Origin: Cryptomeria japonica
Taxonomy: Eukaryota; Streptophyta; Pinopsida; Cupressales; Cupressaceae
Length of the DNA: 64,000 nt
NCBI RefSeq assembly: GCF_030272615.1
Contig: NC_081411.1
Span: 184,257,572 to 184,321,571 of the forward strand
Direction: 5' to 3'
Shown piece after piece: positions 1 to 10,256 of the stretch (position 1 is its first letter; every line of letters begins with the position of its first letter). A program made the position numbers and the translations under genes. The notes beneath the pieces were generated by a model. The model saw only the letters and a program-made list of their open reading frames with translations, was not told the DNA's origin and did not search any database.

Positions 1-262
1 ACAAAAATAGAGTCAGTGCAAGCTTACAATCAACCATGTGAAATTTGGAGAGCATATCAAGTGCATACTTGGGCTCTCTAAGGAAGATACCTAAAGATGA
101 CTAAGTGATCTCAATCCCCAAGAAGTAATGCAAAAGACCCAAGTCTGTATAAGAAATCTTCACTACCTTGATGTTGGATGAGTGACTCCCTATGATCAAC
201 AAGTCATCAACATAGAGAACTAGAAATGTGAGAATTTGATCCTACTATATAATATATACGTT
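1..262 (-). pseudogene. Ty1/copia reverse transcriptase fragment
   Basis: Read on the reverse strand, this stretch encodes the core of a Ty1/copia reverse transcriptase. The catalytic motif YVDDLLIIGS is visible at about 205-235, followed by the family-typical DLGLLHYFLGIE block at about 125-160 and a degenerate KYALDMLSKF segment. An in-frame stop directly follows the FLGIEIT residues, so it is not functional. It runs off the left edge of the window and ends on the other side in AT-rich DNA. No LTR is visible here, so the parent element lies mostly outside. The family call rests on motif order and spacing and is secure; the lineage within copia cannot be told. Confidence 0.85.
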
Positions 263-719
263 TGGATCATAATCACATCAAGTGAAACCAACTATTAAAA
301 GGAAAGAGTCCATCTTTGAATACCAAGCTTGAGGAGCATGTTTGACTTGTGACATACATATTTGAAATAACTACATATAAAACTTTTATGACTTGTTTTA
401 CGTCAATCATTGACATATGAAAATGTGCAAGGACTAATACTATTTAAAAATACGTTCCACAAATCATTAGATCATAACAATTGTATTTTTCTAAATTATT
501 TTTTGACTAAACTAACTTCATAATTTTAAAAAAGACTAAAAATAGCTCTTTAATTATATACATATATAAATTCCTTTTAAAACCAAAAATGAAATATTAT
601 TATAATAATTCTCTTCTCAATTTAATTAATTTTCAAATGCCAACTCTATATATATGAGATTGATTTCCAAATATCAATGATATATATGAATGATGTAAAG
701 CACATTGAATGCCTTTGAA
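263..719. other. AT-rich intergenic DNA
   Basis: No coding potential, RNA gene or element end is recognisable. The stretch is strongly AT-rich, with short TATATA runs. Confidence 0.5.
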
Positions 720-1020
720 TAAACTTAAAATTAAAATCCAAGGCCTCATTTCCACCCAATCCACCTGAAATCTTATATCTGTTTCCACCTAAAGGAAAAA
801 CTGTGATTCCAACCAAACGAAAGTCGTGTAGATAAGTCGTATGTGAAAAATCAATTCAAATGTCTCATTACAAAATTAAAGCATCCCACTGTACCACATA
901 AAAACTCACGTTGCCACTCTTTCCGGACTGTCGTAGTCATGGGGTTAATTCATATTTTTCCACATCTTTTTGACGGGTCGTATTTTTCTCATGTCATTGG
1001 ACTGAGGCTACGTATTCTCT
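720..1020 (+). promoter_or_regulatory. Upstream module of ankyrin/PGG family, copy 1 (pseudogene-linked)
   Basis: This block aligns by eye with 15028-15420 (for example the shared ATCCAAGGCCTC and CAAATCTTATATCTG-like strings) and, in its right half, with 5040-5300 in front of the intact gene. Shared elements in order are an AAATTAAAGCATCC-like string, the GTTGCCACTCTTTCC block, CACATCTTTTTGACGGG and the GAACTGAGG-type block. In this copy it is fused directly to the end of intron 1, because exon 1 is missing. It probably contains the promoter and 5' leader of the ancestral gene; that role is inferred from position and conservation only. Confidence 0.6.
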
Positions 1021-1315
1021 CAGTAGAATAGGCATTTTGTATCCTTACCCATTCTTGAACAATATCTAATTCAAGCCAATGATTTTGGATGCCTCTTTTA
1101 CAGATCTGGCGGGTCATAGCATTACATATAGCTGTTGCCAGAAACAAGGCAGTTAATAGAGATTGAGCCCTAGCTTTGCTACAATATTAATGGAAACAAA
1201 GAAACTCTGTTTTGTATGACAGCAAAAATGTGGCATCTGTAAGCAGTAGAAGCATTGATAAAGGGGAGGCCAGATGCTATCAAAATAGCAAACAATTGTG
1301 GAATAAAAGTAGTTG
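1021..1315 (+). pseudogene. Ankyrin/PGG pseudogene 1: exon 2 remnant lacking exons 1 and 3
   Basis: The segment matches the 3' end of intron 1 and the first ~210 bp of exon 2 of the intact gene at 5338-7786. The shared intron string CCATTCTTGAACAAgATCT (one base missing here) and an acceptor TTTTACAG at 1096-1103 precede exon 2-like sequence. Recognisable ankyrin coding pieces are ALHIAV-like, then a GTTAATAGAGATT string, then AAGCAGTAGAAGCATTG. Frameshifts and stops break the reading frame throughout, and a block of about 60 bp after the exon start is lost. Exon 1 and most of intron 1 are absent, so the upstream module abuts the intron tail. Homology stops near 1315 and no exon 3 is clear downstream. 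Confidence 0.8.
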
Positions 1316-2339
1316 TCTATTGGAACCACCAAACCTCTTTGGGAACTTGCATTGTAGATTTAAACTATTTAGTCAAGAACTCTTAAGTCAGATACTGATT
1401 ACTTTTTCTTGGTGCATTCCTCCATTTGACTCTCACATTTCCCATCTACGAATATTAACTATGGTACATTTTGTAGATAACTAAGCTTCTTAAGGTGGTA
1501 GAAGGTAAATTGGTTCTAAAATAGTCAAATCGTACATTGTGTTATTGACCGTTTGGAAAATCGCAGTCATAGCTTGCAAAATCAATGGTGTATAACGTGC
1601 AACTAACTTTTGTGTTATGCACTTTCCGTGCAAATGTACTATGTTTTTGGAGCCATAATAGCTACGTCCCCTCTCAAGTATCTTTTTTGTATTGTACTAT
1701 ATCTAAGGAAACTTGTACCCGGGTTGATGAGTTCTTTTAAGTCATTCAAGCCTACACTCTTCTTATGGTATATGGTTTTATTGAAAGACCAATCATGCTT
1801 CCCCTCCAAATTTATCTAGATTTAAAATTTTTTTAAAGTGAAAATTCTTTTATCATTTAGGAATGATTTTTGTTTTCTATTTTTACTAGTAGTGTTGATA
1901 TGATTTTTTTTCTTTATAGATATGTTTTTCACTAATGTGCTTATATATATCTAGGTTCAAGATAATAAAGTTGCACTTGACCAGTGCTTTTAAAGCATAG
2001 GAGAAATGTCTAGTTATATAATTACCAAAGTTTCATTCCCTTCTACCTTGCATTAAGGTCACTCTCTTTCACATGGGTACAAATATAGACATAACTACCT
2101 TACCAAAAGGGATCATGGCTTTTAGTCACATGGCTATTAGCCTCCTACAAGAAGCAAGGATCATGTTGCTCATGGATGCTCTTAACCTTCTTAGGTACCA
2201 TCAACATCTTCTCACTGATGTGGTACTCCTAGTTGACCATATTTTTCTCATGTTCCTCCTTGCCTAACTTTAGACATTTCCTTAATTTCTACTCAACAAC
2301 ATGTAAATGAAGATCAAAAAGAAAATATAAATTTCACTA
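1316..2339. other. Intergenic DNA, nothing recognised
   Basis: Short open frames exist but none has a known motif or supported splice sites. A weak likeness of 1461-1485 to the intron 2/exon 3 junction of the intact gene (shared CATTTTGTAGAT) is too short to call. Confidence 0.4.
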
Positions 2340-3190
2340 GTTGATAATAGATTGATGATGGTCCATCCCAATCAATATATGATATAAATTAATTATCACG
2401 ATCCTTTTCCTATTTATAAACTCTCATTACTTAGTAGTTATATTGATTCATATTATTAGAATTTGATCCAATTAAACTTTGATTTTTATTTCTGATCTTC
2501 CTATCTAAATTCAATCTTAAACTTTGAAAATAACCTATTTACCACCCACACCCTTTTTAACACTATATAAGTTTCTTTTTAATTTATAAAATTGTACTAA
2601 AGCCAAAGTCAAAACTAACATTCTCGAGGGAATATCCTTTCTGTCATATTTTTTCCACTCTATTTTTCTATGGCCTTTAAAGTGAGGCCACACATTCCAA
2701 TGTGTAGAGCCGTATCCACAACAAAATAGCAAATGTCACATTATTTAGTAATATTATAAGGAAGCATCTTGACCAGTGTTGAAGGTAGCTAATAAAAAAA
2801 AAAAATGTCATGTCAACAAACTGTGAATAGCCAAATAGAGTTGTCAATCACTGTAGTGTTCTCGATGGACTCTACTTTGTATCATTTATTTTCCACGTCT
2901 GTTGGATGGGATGTTCATTTTTCTCTTTTTATTATCTTTATTGCGAGTCTATTAAAATTAAATTCTATGAATAGGTTAATTAGTCAATCTAATTATAGAA
3001 TGGGATAAGATTGTAACATTTGGAAATAATATAAATACAAATATTTAGCTGATTTTAGTGGTCAATAGATAGTTGTTTGATGTATAGAATGAAAATTTCT
3101 TATATTTGTAAGAAGAATAATGTAAAATCTAGATTGGATTGCTTTCAAAATTATTTTGCATCAATCTTTGGGAAATTGATACTAAAAGTC
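2340..3190. repeat. Ankyrin-cluster repeat block C
   Basis: About 850 bp that aligns by eye with 14030-14790 (block A) and, for its two ends, with 17600-18077 (block B). Shared anchors are GATTGATGATGG, a CTCTCACTACTTAG-type string, TCGAGGGAAT, GTAGAGCCGTATCC, AAGGAAGCATCTTG and TGTCATGT followed by AATAGCCAAA. Parts of it (2600-2790 and 2820-2960) resemble the gene-upstream module, which suggests repeated duplication of promoter-proximal DNA. No gene is carried. Confidence 0.65.
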
Positions 3191-3599
3191 ATGGATATAA
3201 CCTTTGAAACATATTTGACTAGTGATATACAAATTTAAAATGATAGACTATAGACTTTTGTAACTTGATTTTCCAATGTTTGTGGATGCGCACGTACTAG
3301 AAGTGCTTAAAAATATATTGAGAATACATTGAATTATAAGTGTCATGTTCTCCTAGATTGTTGACTTGAATTGTCTAGCATTATGGTTATGAAAATGATT
3401 AAAGATGGCATTCTTGAATCATGTAGATGTCAAAAGATATTTTGTTATAAAATTATGTTTTTTTTAATGGTCGAAAGAAAATTGTTCCTCAAATTATTCT
3501 CCTCAACGCATATATTTTTTGAATATCAATTCCTTGTTCTTTAATACATATTGAATGCCTTCAAATACCAAGACATTTTGTGCATCTAAATAGAGTAAT

Positions 3600-3815
3600 C
3601 AATCACTACAACATTGCACTATTTTGGTCTTGGGATTAACATTCTCAATGGAAAACGTCTCAATATTCCACTTCTATTTGATCAATTTGTATATTTTCTC
3701 GTTTCTTCAAAGTAGGGCTAAATTTAGCTTATGTAGAGTCATGTCAATTTCACAAACATAATACTATATGTTGCATTGTTTAATGATATTATATGGAAAT
3801 GCATTGATTACAATA
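3600..3815. repeat. Divergent copy of the ankyrin-cluster upstream repeat
   Basis: Weaker copy of the same unit: a GATCAATCACT-like start, an ATTCTCAATGGAA string, then GTAGAGTCATGTC and a TTTAATGATATTATA..GGAA..GCATTGA tail that parallels 2690-2785. Divergence is high, so the limits are approximate. Confidence 0.45.
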
Positions 3816-4026
3816 ATAAAAGAAATTTGGCATGGAAAATGAGCACGAAAAGCCCAACGAATTGAGCAATCGAGAGATATCCCTAGCCTTCACTAAATAG
3901 TTGAGGACCAACAAAATTTTAATCTAAAATATTTTTAAAATAATTCCACTTAACACACAAATACTCTTAAAAACAACAATATTGATGTAAGCATCAAAAT
4001 ATTAATATGAAAATCACTAATATATA

Positions 4027-4049
4027 TGTGTGTGTGTGTGTATATTTAT

Positions 4050-4102
<53 letters not shown>
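4027..4102. repeat. (TG)n-(CA)n inverted microsatellite
   Basis: A TG run (4027-4041) is followed by a short TATA spacer and a long CA run (4054-4102). The two runs are reverse complements, so the locus can fold into a hairpin. Confidence 0.95.
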
Positions 4103-4105
<3 letters not shown>

Positions 4106-4193
4106 AACTCTATATAAACTTATATATTAATTACTATATAATTATCTTTAAATGATTATACCAAAATCAATTCAAAACTAAATGACAATTGCG

Positions 4194-4219
<26 letters not shown>
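4194..4219. repeat. (TA)n microsatellite
   Basis: Uninterrupted TA dinucleotide run of about 13 units. Confidence 0.95.
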
Positions 4220-4224
<5 letters not shown>

Positions 4225-5039
4225 GTGAAAAATAAAAAATATGTATCATCAAACAACATATATTAAAGAATACAAAATTTCATGTAAGTACAATCAGTTC
4301 TATGACTCATTTCTATAAGAAAAAGAAAAAGAGATTAATCTCTTTATTAATTGGAACAAATTAGTAAAAAAAATTTCAGTCATCTTACAAAATTTATATA
4401 GAACACAATAGGGAATAAACTTCTTTAGACAAGTTATTTTGAGACATATTTGGAAAGGCAAGTTAACTACAGTGTTTCAAGCAATTATTTTTCAGGAAAC
4501 TAGTATTCTAATGCTTTCCTCTAACATAGTTTTTAGGGTTGCCTTTTTGTTATCATAGCATCCAGACTTATCCAGAAAGAAGGTTTCAACCATGACACAA
4601 CTTCAGCGAATTCAAGATCAGACGTATCAACTTTAGAATAGCTGCAATGTGAACCTATGTAGAATCTTCCACCATGTTTCTTCATTGTAATGTCGGTTGG
4701 CTTCTTGTTAGTTTTCTTACTCTATAAGGATTTTGTAATGTTTCTTCAAACACTACCACCTGTTAGTTGTCTTTGTAAGATAGACATGTTATTCTCATGT
4801 TTTAGTTGATTGTATTCTTTATTTCAATTATATCTGTTATTCTTTATATTTTTTATTTATATTAATATATATAAAAATAGAGAAAGAATAAACAAGAAAG
4901 ATGAAAGGTTTCACTATTGAACTTAACAAGTCTCTCATCTCTTTTATAAGATTCCACTGTCCAACCTAACAAATGACTTTGGGCTATCTAAAAAGTAACT
5001 TCTAAAAAAGGCTTTTCAAAAAATGTTTAAATATCTAAC

Positions 5040-5337
5040 AAATATAGTGAAAGGTCACTTCAAGTGTATTTTTTACAAAATTAAAGTATCCTGCGATAAC
5101 GCAACGAGACTCACATTGCCACTCATTCCCGAATAGTCGTATTCGCTCGATCGTGGGATTTATTTTGTCGATGGAATCTCCTCAGAGTCTTTTTTCTTCC
5201 ACATCTTTTTGACGGGCATGCCCATTTTCTCATCTCCTTGAACTGAGGTTCCCTATTTCTTCTGTACATCCAATCATTTAATGACATTATAAATCAAAGT
5301 ATTGGAGGCAGCAGCACAGAAATTTGCAGAAATTGCC
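5040..5337 (+). promoter_or_regulatory. Upstream module and 5' leader of the intact ankyrin/PGG gene
   Basis: This DNA is the conserved counterpart of 720-1020 and 15028-15452. It contains the ACGCAACGAGACTCACATTG-like block, a TTGTCGATGGAATC string, CACATCTTTTTGACGGG, and a GAACTGAGG-type block, ending a few dozen bases before the start codon. Retention in a functional gene and in both pseudogenes suggests it was duplicated together with the coding region. A TATAAAT at 5288-5294 sits only ~45 bp before the ATG and is not conserved in the downstream copy, so I do not call it the TATA box. Confidence 0.55.
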
Positions 5338-7786
5338 ATGGCAACTACAGCTGAACCTGAGCAGTCCAGCGAAGGGATCGATTACAACGCGTACAATGCC
5401 GCACTAAATCCGAAAGTTAAGATTGAGGATCCCAAACTTAAAGACGCTCTCAACGGTACTACACCTGGAGGGAAAAACACCCTTCTGCATTTAGCTGCTG
5501 GTGTAGGAAATCTACAATTCGTTCAACAGCTCCTGCGACTTAATCCTCTATTTGTGAAGGCTACCAATGCCCAAGGAAATACTGCGTTGCACTTGGCTGC
5601 TCAGGGAGGTTTCCCCCTCGTAGTAGAGCATCTACTGAAACACGTTGAAAACGGTGTAGAAGTCGAAAACGAGCTGAAAGAAACAGCTCTCTTCAAAGCC
5701 TGTGAAAGCGGCGATTCAGACACGGTGAGGCAGCTATCCAAAGCATGTTCGCCGAGCCTGTGGCGAAGGACGGTGGACGAGAGAACCTGTTTATATGTTG
5801 CAATAAACAGAGGAGATTCAGGTGATTCCCTTTAGAGTTTAAGTATTCTTTTATATTTTTCTTCATATATTATTTCAGCTCTGATTTCTTTACAGTTGAT
5901 TGCTGTTTCATAAATTGTACATTTATTACTGTAGTTTTCAAAATTTATGACGCTTAATGGTTTTATTTTAGATGAGGTTTTCATAGTATTCTTTAGACTT
6001 AGCCATTCTTGAACAAGATCTTATCTAATTTAAGGTAATGATGTTGGATGCCTCTTTTATAGATCTCGTGGATTATATACTAAAGTTGCCAGATATACTA
6101 AAGTTGCCAGATGCAAAAGATTTAATCCAAGAGAAGTACAAACATGGAGATACACCCTTGCATATAGCTGTTGGCAGAAACGACGTTCATATAATAAGGC
6201 GGTTAATAGAGATTAAACCCCAACTTTGTTACGGTGTTAATGAAAACAAAGAAACACCACTTTGTGTGGCAGCAAAATTGGGGCATCTGGAAGCAGTAAA
6301 AGAGTTGATAAAGTGGCGGCCAGATGCTGTTGAAATACCAAATAGTAATGGAATGAACGCGCTACACTTAGCTGCCCAAGTTAGCCAAGTGAGAATTGTT
6401 GACTACTTGAATGAAAAGCTATTCTTATTAGACTTGGTCAACAAAGGAGTTGACAAGCCTCCAGAGGAAGAGCCCCTGCGAGATGGAGGAAGCACAGATA
6501 CGGGTGATAAGAAAGATCCTTTTTCAAAGATTAGTAAAGGAGATACGCCTCTTCACATTGCAGCAAGGAAAAAATGCTTCAATGTAAGTTAATCTCTATG
6601 CGAATCTTCCGTTGTCACTGAAGTTATTTCCTTGAACAAGCTATTGTGCCTTCATGTATTCATATTGAGTTTGTGTAAAATTTCTTGACCCGATCTTGTG
6701 ATCTATTGAAATAGGTCATAATAAAGTGAAATTCATCAAAGTATTTCCTGTGGAGATGGGATCTGAAACTTACCGAGGAACAATCTTAAATTTTTAAGCG
6801 TATTTATTTCCAATAGATCATTTAATTTCTATGTACTAATTTGAGAGTGCATTTTGTAGATGGTCAAGTCGTTGCTGCGTATACGGGGGATAAACAAATT
6901 TGCCGTCAACAAGGAAGGCTTAACGGCCCTCGACATTGTAAGAGAGAACACACAGTATCACGAATCTGACAAGATAATTTCAGTGCTGGCTAGTTATCCT
7001 TCGAAACGTAAGCCGTTCTTGTACAGTGCTCCGAAGGTGAGCGCAGAGAAACACGAGGTTGCCGTAAAGATGGTGGACAAAACATATGAGGACAGGCGCA
7101 ACACAGAATTAGTGGTAGCAGTTCTGTTAGCGACAATGTCATTTACGGCGGCTTTCACTGTTCCGGGCAGTTTTGTGACGGAGTTAGAGAAAGGAGAGTC
7201 AGAGGATAAATTGGGTGCCCCAATTCTGCTTGGGTTGGACTCCTTCAAGCTTTTTCTCATCTTTGATTGCCTGGCATTTTTTCTGTCGCTTTTCGTGGTG
7301 CTTCTGTGGCAGATGAGTACACCTATCACCACGGGAAATAAGATATTGTTCGTCTGTGCCACCAACCTATTGATTTGTGCCACCTTTGCCTTTACGGCCT
7401 ATGGCTTCATGGCCGCAGTGTATGCTATGCTTGACGGCATGGCTCACAAGCTGGCTTGGTTCATTCTTGGGGCGTGCTTGATCATTTGCGGCTGTGGTAA
7501 TTTCACCTTTTTCTACATGGTTGCAAAGTTTTCGGTGAAGAAGGCAAGATTTAACCACCTGAATGGTCTACTTCCTTTTCTTCCTGAGCTTGTGGGGGAG
7601 TGCATTTGGATGAAACTAGAAAGATGGGGACTTTTGGACTGGGTGCGCCTGTCCATAAGCAAGTGGCTTTGCATCTTTTACTGCGATCGCAATGAGGATA
7701 TGGCTAAGAAAGATGAGGCTGAGAATGATAAGACTGAGAAAGGTACGGCTCGGGCGAACGATATGGCTACGAGTAACGAAGTCTGA
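5338..7786 (+). CDS. Ankyrin-repeat membrane protein with PGG domain (ITN1/ACD6-like), three exons
   Basis: Intact gene. Proposed exons are 5338-5821, 6063-6583 and 6860-7786, with GT-AG introns (donors GTGATT and GTAAGT, acceptors TTTATAG and TTTGTAG). Phases fit, giving 643 residues. The start is the ATG in GCCATGGCA; the in-frame TTG upstream is not a plant start. Residues ~45-335 hold ankyrin repeats (TLLHLAA, TALHLAAQGG, TPLHIAV, TPLCVAAKLGH, ALHLAAQ, TPLHIAARK). From about residue 415 comes a PGG domain: RRNTELVVAVLLATMSF, then TVPGS where the family usually has TVPGG, with four membrane segments near 418-438, 463-486, 495-519 and 534-557. The tail is charged (KKDEAENDKTEK). Plant relatives (ITN1, ACD6) act at membranes in salt, ABA or defence signalling; a similar role here is inference. 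An 18-bp in-frame duplication (6075-6092/6093-6110) doubles ILKLPD. Pseudogene copies flank it. Confidence 0.92.
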
Positions 7787-10037
7787 TATTTCTGTCAAGG
7801 TTTGAGAAAGTTGCTTTTATAAGTCTAATATTTCTGTGCAGTTCCCCACGTAAAACTTACTGGCTTTGTGCAGCAAGGGAAAGTATGTGTTAAGTAGTCA
7901 AAGCTGAGAGTGTCTTGCAATATGAATTTTTGGATACCATTAAAAGTGCACGAAGTTTTGACATATTATGTCAGCTTCTTTGCTTGCTCCCTCTCATTGT
8001 AATTATTTTTATTAGTCCCTGCTTAATGTTTTTATTTCTAGCATTAGTATGTTTTGAAAATTGTGTAAATTGAAAAATTTAATCTTATATCAAAGTTTTT
8101 TTTGTTTTCATTAAATTATTTTAAAAATTATTAATTTTTTGATTTATCATTAGATGTTTCATTTTTTAGGAGGTTTATTTTTTTTATTTTTTTGAAAATA
8201 TTTGCTATTATTATTTTTATTATTAAGAGTATATTGCAAGCCAGCTGTCAAATTGCATACTTGTTTAATCAATCTTAAATATTTAAATGTACTACATATT
8301 AAATCGGGTACGAGAGCAGGCGGCAGTACACATTGTTTAATGGTTGCTACTAGCTATGACAGGCGGTGGTGTACGTGCCTTGTTGTTGCTGCTTCTACAT
8401 ACTTCTTGCATTCGCCTCAACTTTTTAATTATACTTCTAGGTTTTTCTACCAGCTGCTCTCTGCTATGTTTGTTGCTCTCTGTTAGGGTCTCGGTGAATC
8501 AAAGGCATTAAGGTGCTGCAAGGGACTCAATGAATCAAAAGGAAATAAGGTGTTTTAGCGGAAACAAAGGTATTTCTCTTGCTATTCTGAGTTGAAAATA
8601 TGATTTTGAAAATTTACTGTTCATATGCTAAAAACCTGATACTCTGCCTCTTGTTTAAATTTTAATTGTGCCCTTCTTAACCCTGCAATTTTGGGTACTT
8701 GCAACTAGAATGTTTGATAAATACCTTTTCTCGTGCACTTCGGTGAATGCCCATTGCGGTTCGAAGTGCCCTAAGCATTTGCATTTGCCTATTACATTTG
8801 CTTGAAAGTTTTAAAGGCCTTTCTATTGGACCCATTTGTGAACACCATGATTGAGTGGGCATCCTATTCTTCCACTTGAATGGAAAGGTCAAGCAGTTAC
8901 AGAGCACATGCTGAGTTTCCCAACACTAGATTAAGTTTGCTTGCCACATAGAAAGCCATATCTTTCCCAATTCGACAAAGAGAATAAAGATTGTGCACTT
9001 GTGCTTCACGATTAAAATTTTGGAGAATTATATTGCGCTTTCAACAATAATCTTAAACAGACGATTGTTAAATACAAATTTTTAAGTTTACAGATAGCTA
9101 TTAGAAATCTTTCCTCTATTTTTCATCCGAAATTAATTCTTTGGGATGCAATTCCCCTTCTCATCCGAAATCTTTCCTCTATTTTTCATCCGAAATTAAT
9201 TCTTTCCTCTAGATTTCCTATGAAAGGTTCCTCTTCACAAATGTTCCTTGTCGGGATCTTTCGTGTACTTCTTTTTACTCTTTCTATGGTCTGAATAGAT
9301 CAAAGGACATGTTTAGGAAGTAGTTGGGATTTTCACATGCAGGAGAACTCCATATCGAACTTTGTGACGATTTCTTTTATTTCATTTTGAGTGCATTACA
9401 ATATGCATCATAGTTGATCCAATTCCAATTTTGACTATATTTCTGGTTCTTCTTTCTCCAGAAGATTTTTATTTAACGGTTTCAGCCACCGTATGGATTG
9501 GAGAGGCAAATAAATATCTTACATATAGAGGAAGATAATTGTGCGATGTCAAAATATGATGATTTTAGTTACAGGAATGTAGGATATTGGGTAGAACATT
9601 CTTGAGAGATTTAGTGTTCTCTAAAATATTCTGTGTAATGAAAATCTCCCAATTGGACCTAGGTCAAATTTGCTTACTCAAAAACTAGACATTCGCCACA
9701 CATACCTACCATGAGATGTAGAGATACACAACTTAGCCTCCTCAAGGCACACATTTGCCACTCAAGCCCCATGCGTTTTCCTCAATACAAGATACGCCAT
9801 CAAGCTAATAATTTTCAACTTTCATCACATTGGCATGAGCATTCAAGGGTGCCACTTTTACAAAAGACATTACTTATCTTATCTCTTCAATCAAGTTTCC
9901 CATTCATACCCCTATCCCAACTTGCAAGCTTGAGCTCACAACGTGGCAAAACTTCCAGCAGACTTAATGCCTTCGAAAACATGTTAATACAGAGATATTA
10001 GAAAATGCAACTAGAAGTCTTTGATTGAAATCATGAA
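7787..10037. other. Intergenic DNA downstream of the ankyrin/PGG gene
   Basis: Contains the 3' untranslated region of the upstream gene (no canonical AATAAA seen close by) and then no recognisable gene. A 39-bp direct repeat starts at 9104 and again at 9167 (shared GAAATCTTTCCTCTATTTTT start), i.e. a 63-bp tandem-like duplication. A reverse-strand frame at 8677-8907 and a forward frame at 9711-10001 have no recognisable motif. Confidence 0.4.
8111..8152. repeat. Short dispersed repeat, copy 1
   Basis: About 41 bp nearly identical to 10985-11025; both contain TTTTAAAAATTATTAATTTT followed by TTGAT and TATCATT. Probably the edge of an old dispersed element. Confidence 0.6.
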
Positions 10038-10256
10038 CTAACTCTTACTCTTGGCTGCTTCCTTCATGTTGCCAATGGTTTCTTGGGCTTGTCCTTCATA
10101 AGATTGAGTTGTTCCCTTCACATTACCTAATTTTTCCCCTGCTTTGCCTCCATATGATTGAGCTGAACCCTTTGCATCTTGCAAGGTTTTTACTCCTTCA
10201 CTTGCTTTCACTTGCTTTCTGTCCTCCATGAGAATGAGCATACTCTCAACATACAT
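10038..10256 (-). CDS. Small LEA-like hydrophilic protein (possibly a terminal exon)
   Basis: Reverse-strand frame of 72 codons; a second in-frame ATG at 10229 would give 63 residues beginning MEDRKQVKAS. The C-terminal half is two imperfect copies of an 18-20 residue unit rich in Gln, Gly, Lys and Glu (AQSYGGKAGEKLGNVKG and TQSYEGQAQETIGNMKE), ending AAKSKS. Such units are typical of late-embryogenesis-abundant and related desiccation proteins, which are soluble and disordered until dried. The frame is free of stops, but the N-terminus is uncertain: the real protein may be longer with an exon upstream (above 10256), since plant LEA genes often have one intron. No promoter was identified. It could also be a gene fragment. 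Confidence 0.45.
   Translation of the reverse strand: MYVESMLILMEDRKQVKASEGVKTLQDAKGSAQSYGGKAGEKLGNVKGTTQSYEGQAQETIGNMKEAAKSKS

Larger units (their letters stand above)
3816..5039. other. AT-rich intergenic DNA with microsatellites
   Basis: No gene seen. Apart from the microsatellites annotated separately it is plain AT-rich sequence. 4560-4860 is less AT-rich but shows no motif. Confidence 0.4.

Noticed and set aside
843-1031. Forward frame of 62 codons over the upstream module
   Set aside because: It lies in the promoter-like block shared by all family copies and is not open in the other two.
5288-5294. TATAAAT as TATA box of the ankyrin/PGG gene
   Set aside because: Only ~45 bp before the ATG and not conserved in the downstream family copy.
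5302-5337. Start of the ankyrin/PGG protein at the in-frame TTG 36 bp upstream
   Set aside because: TTG is not a normal plant nuclear start; the ATG at 5338 has a strong GCCATGGCA context.
6994-7798. Reverse-strand frames over exon 3 of the ankyrin/PGG gene
   Set aside because: Shadows of the coding strand with no motif of their own.
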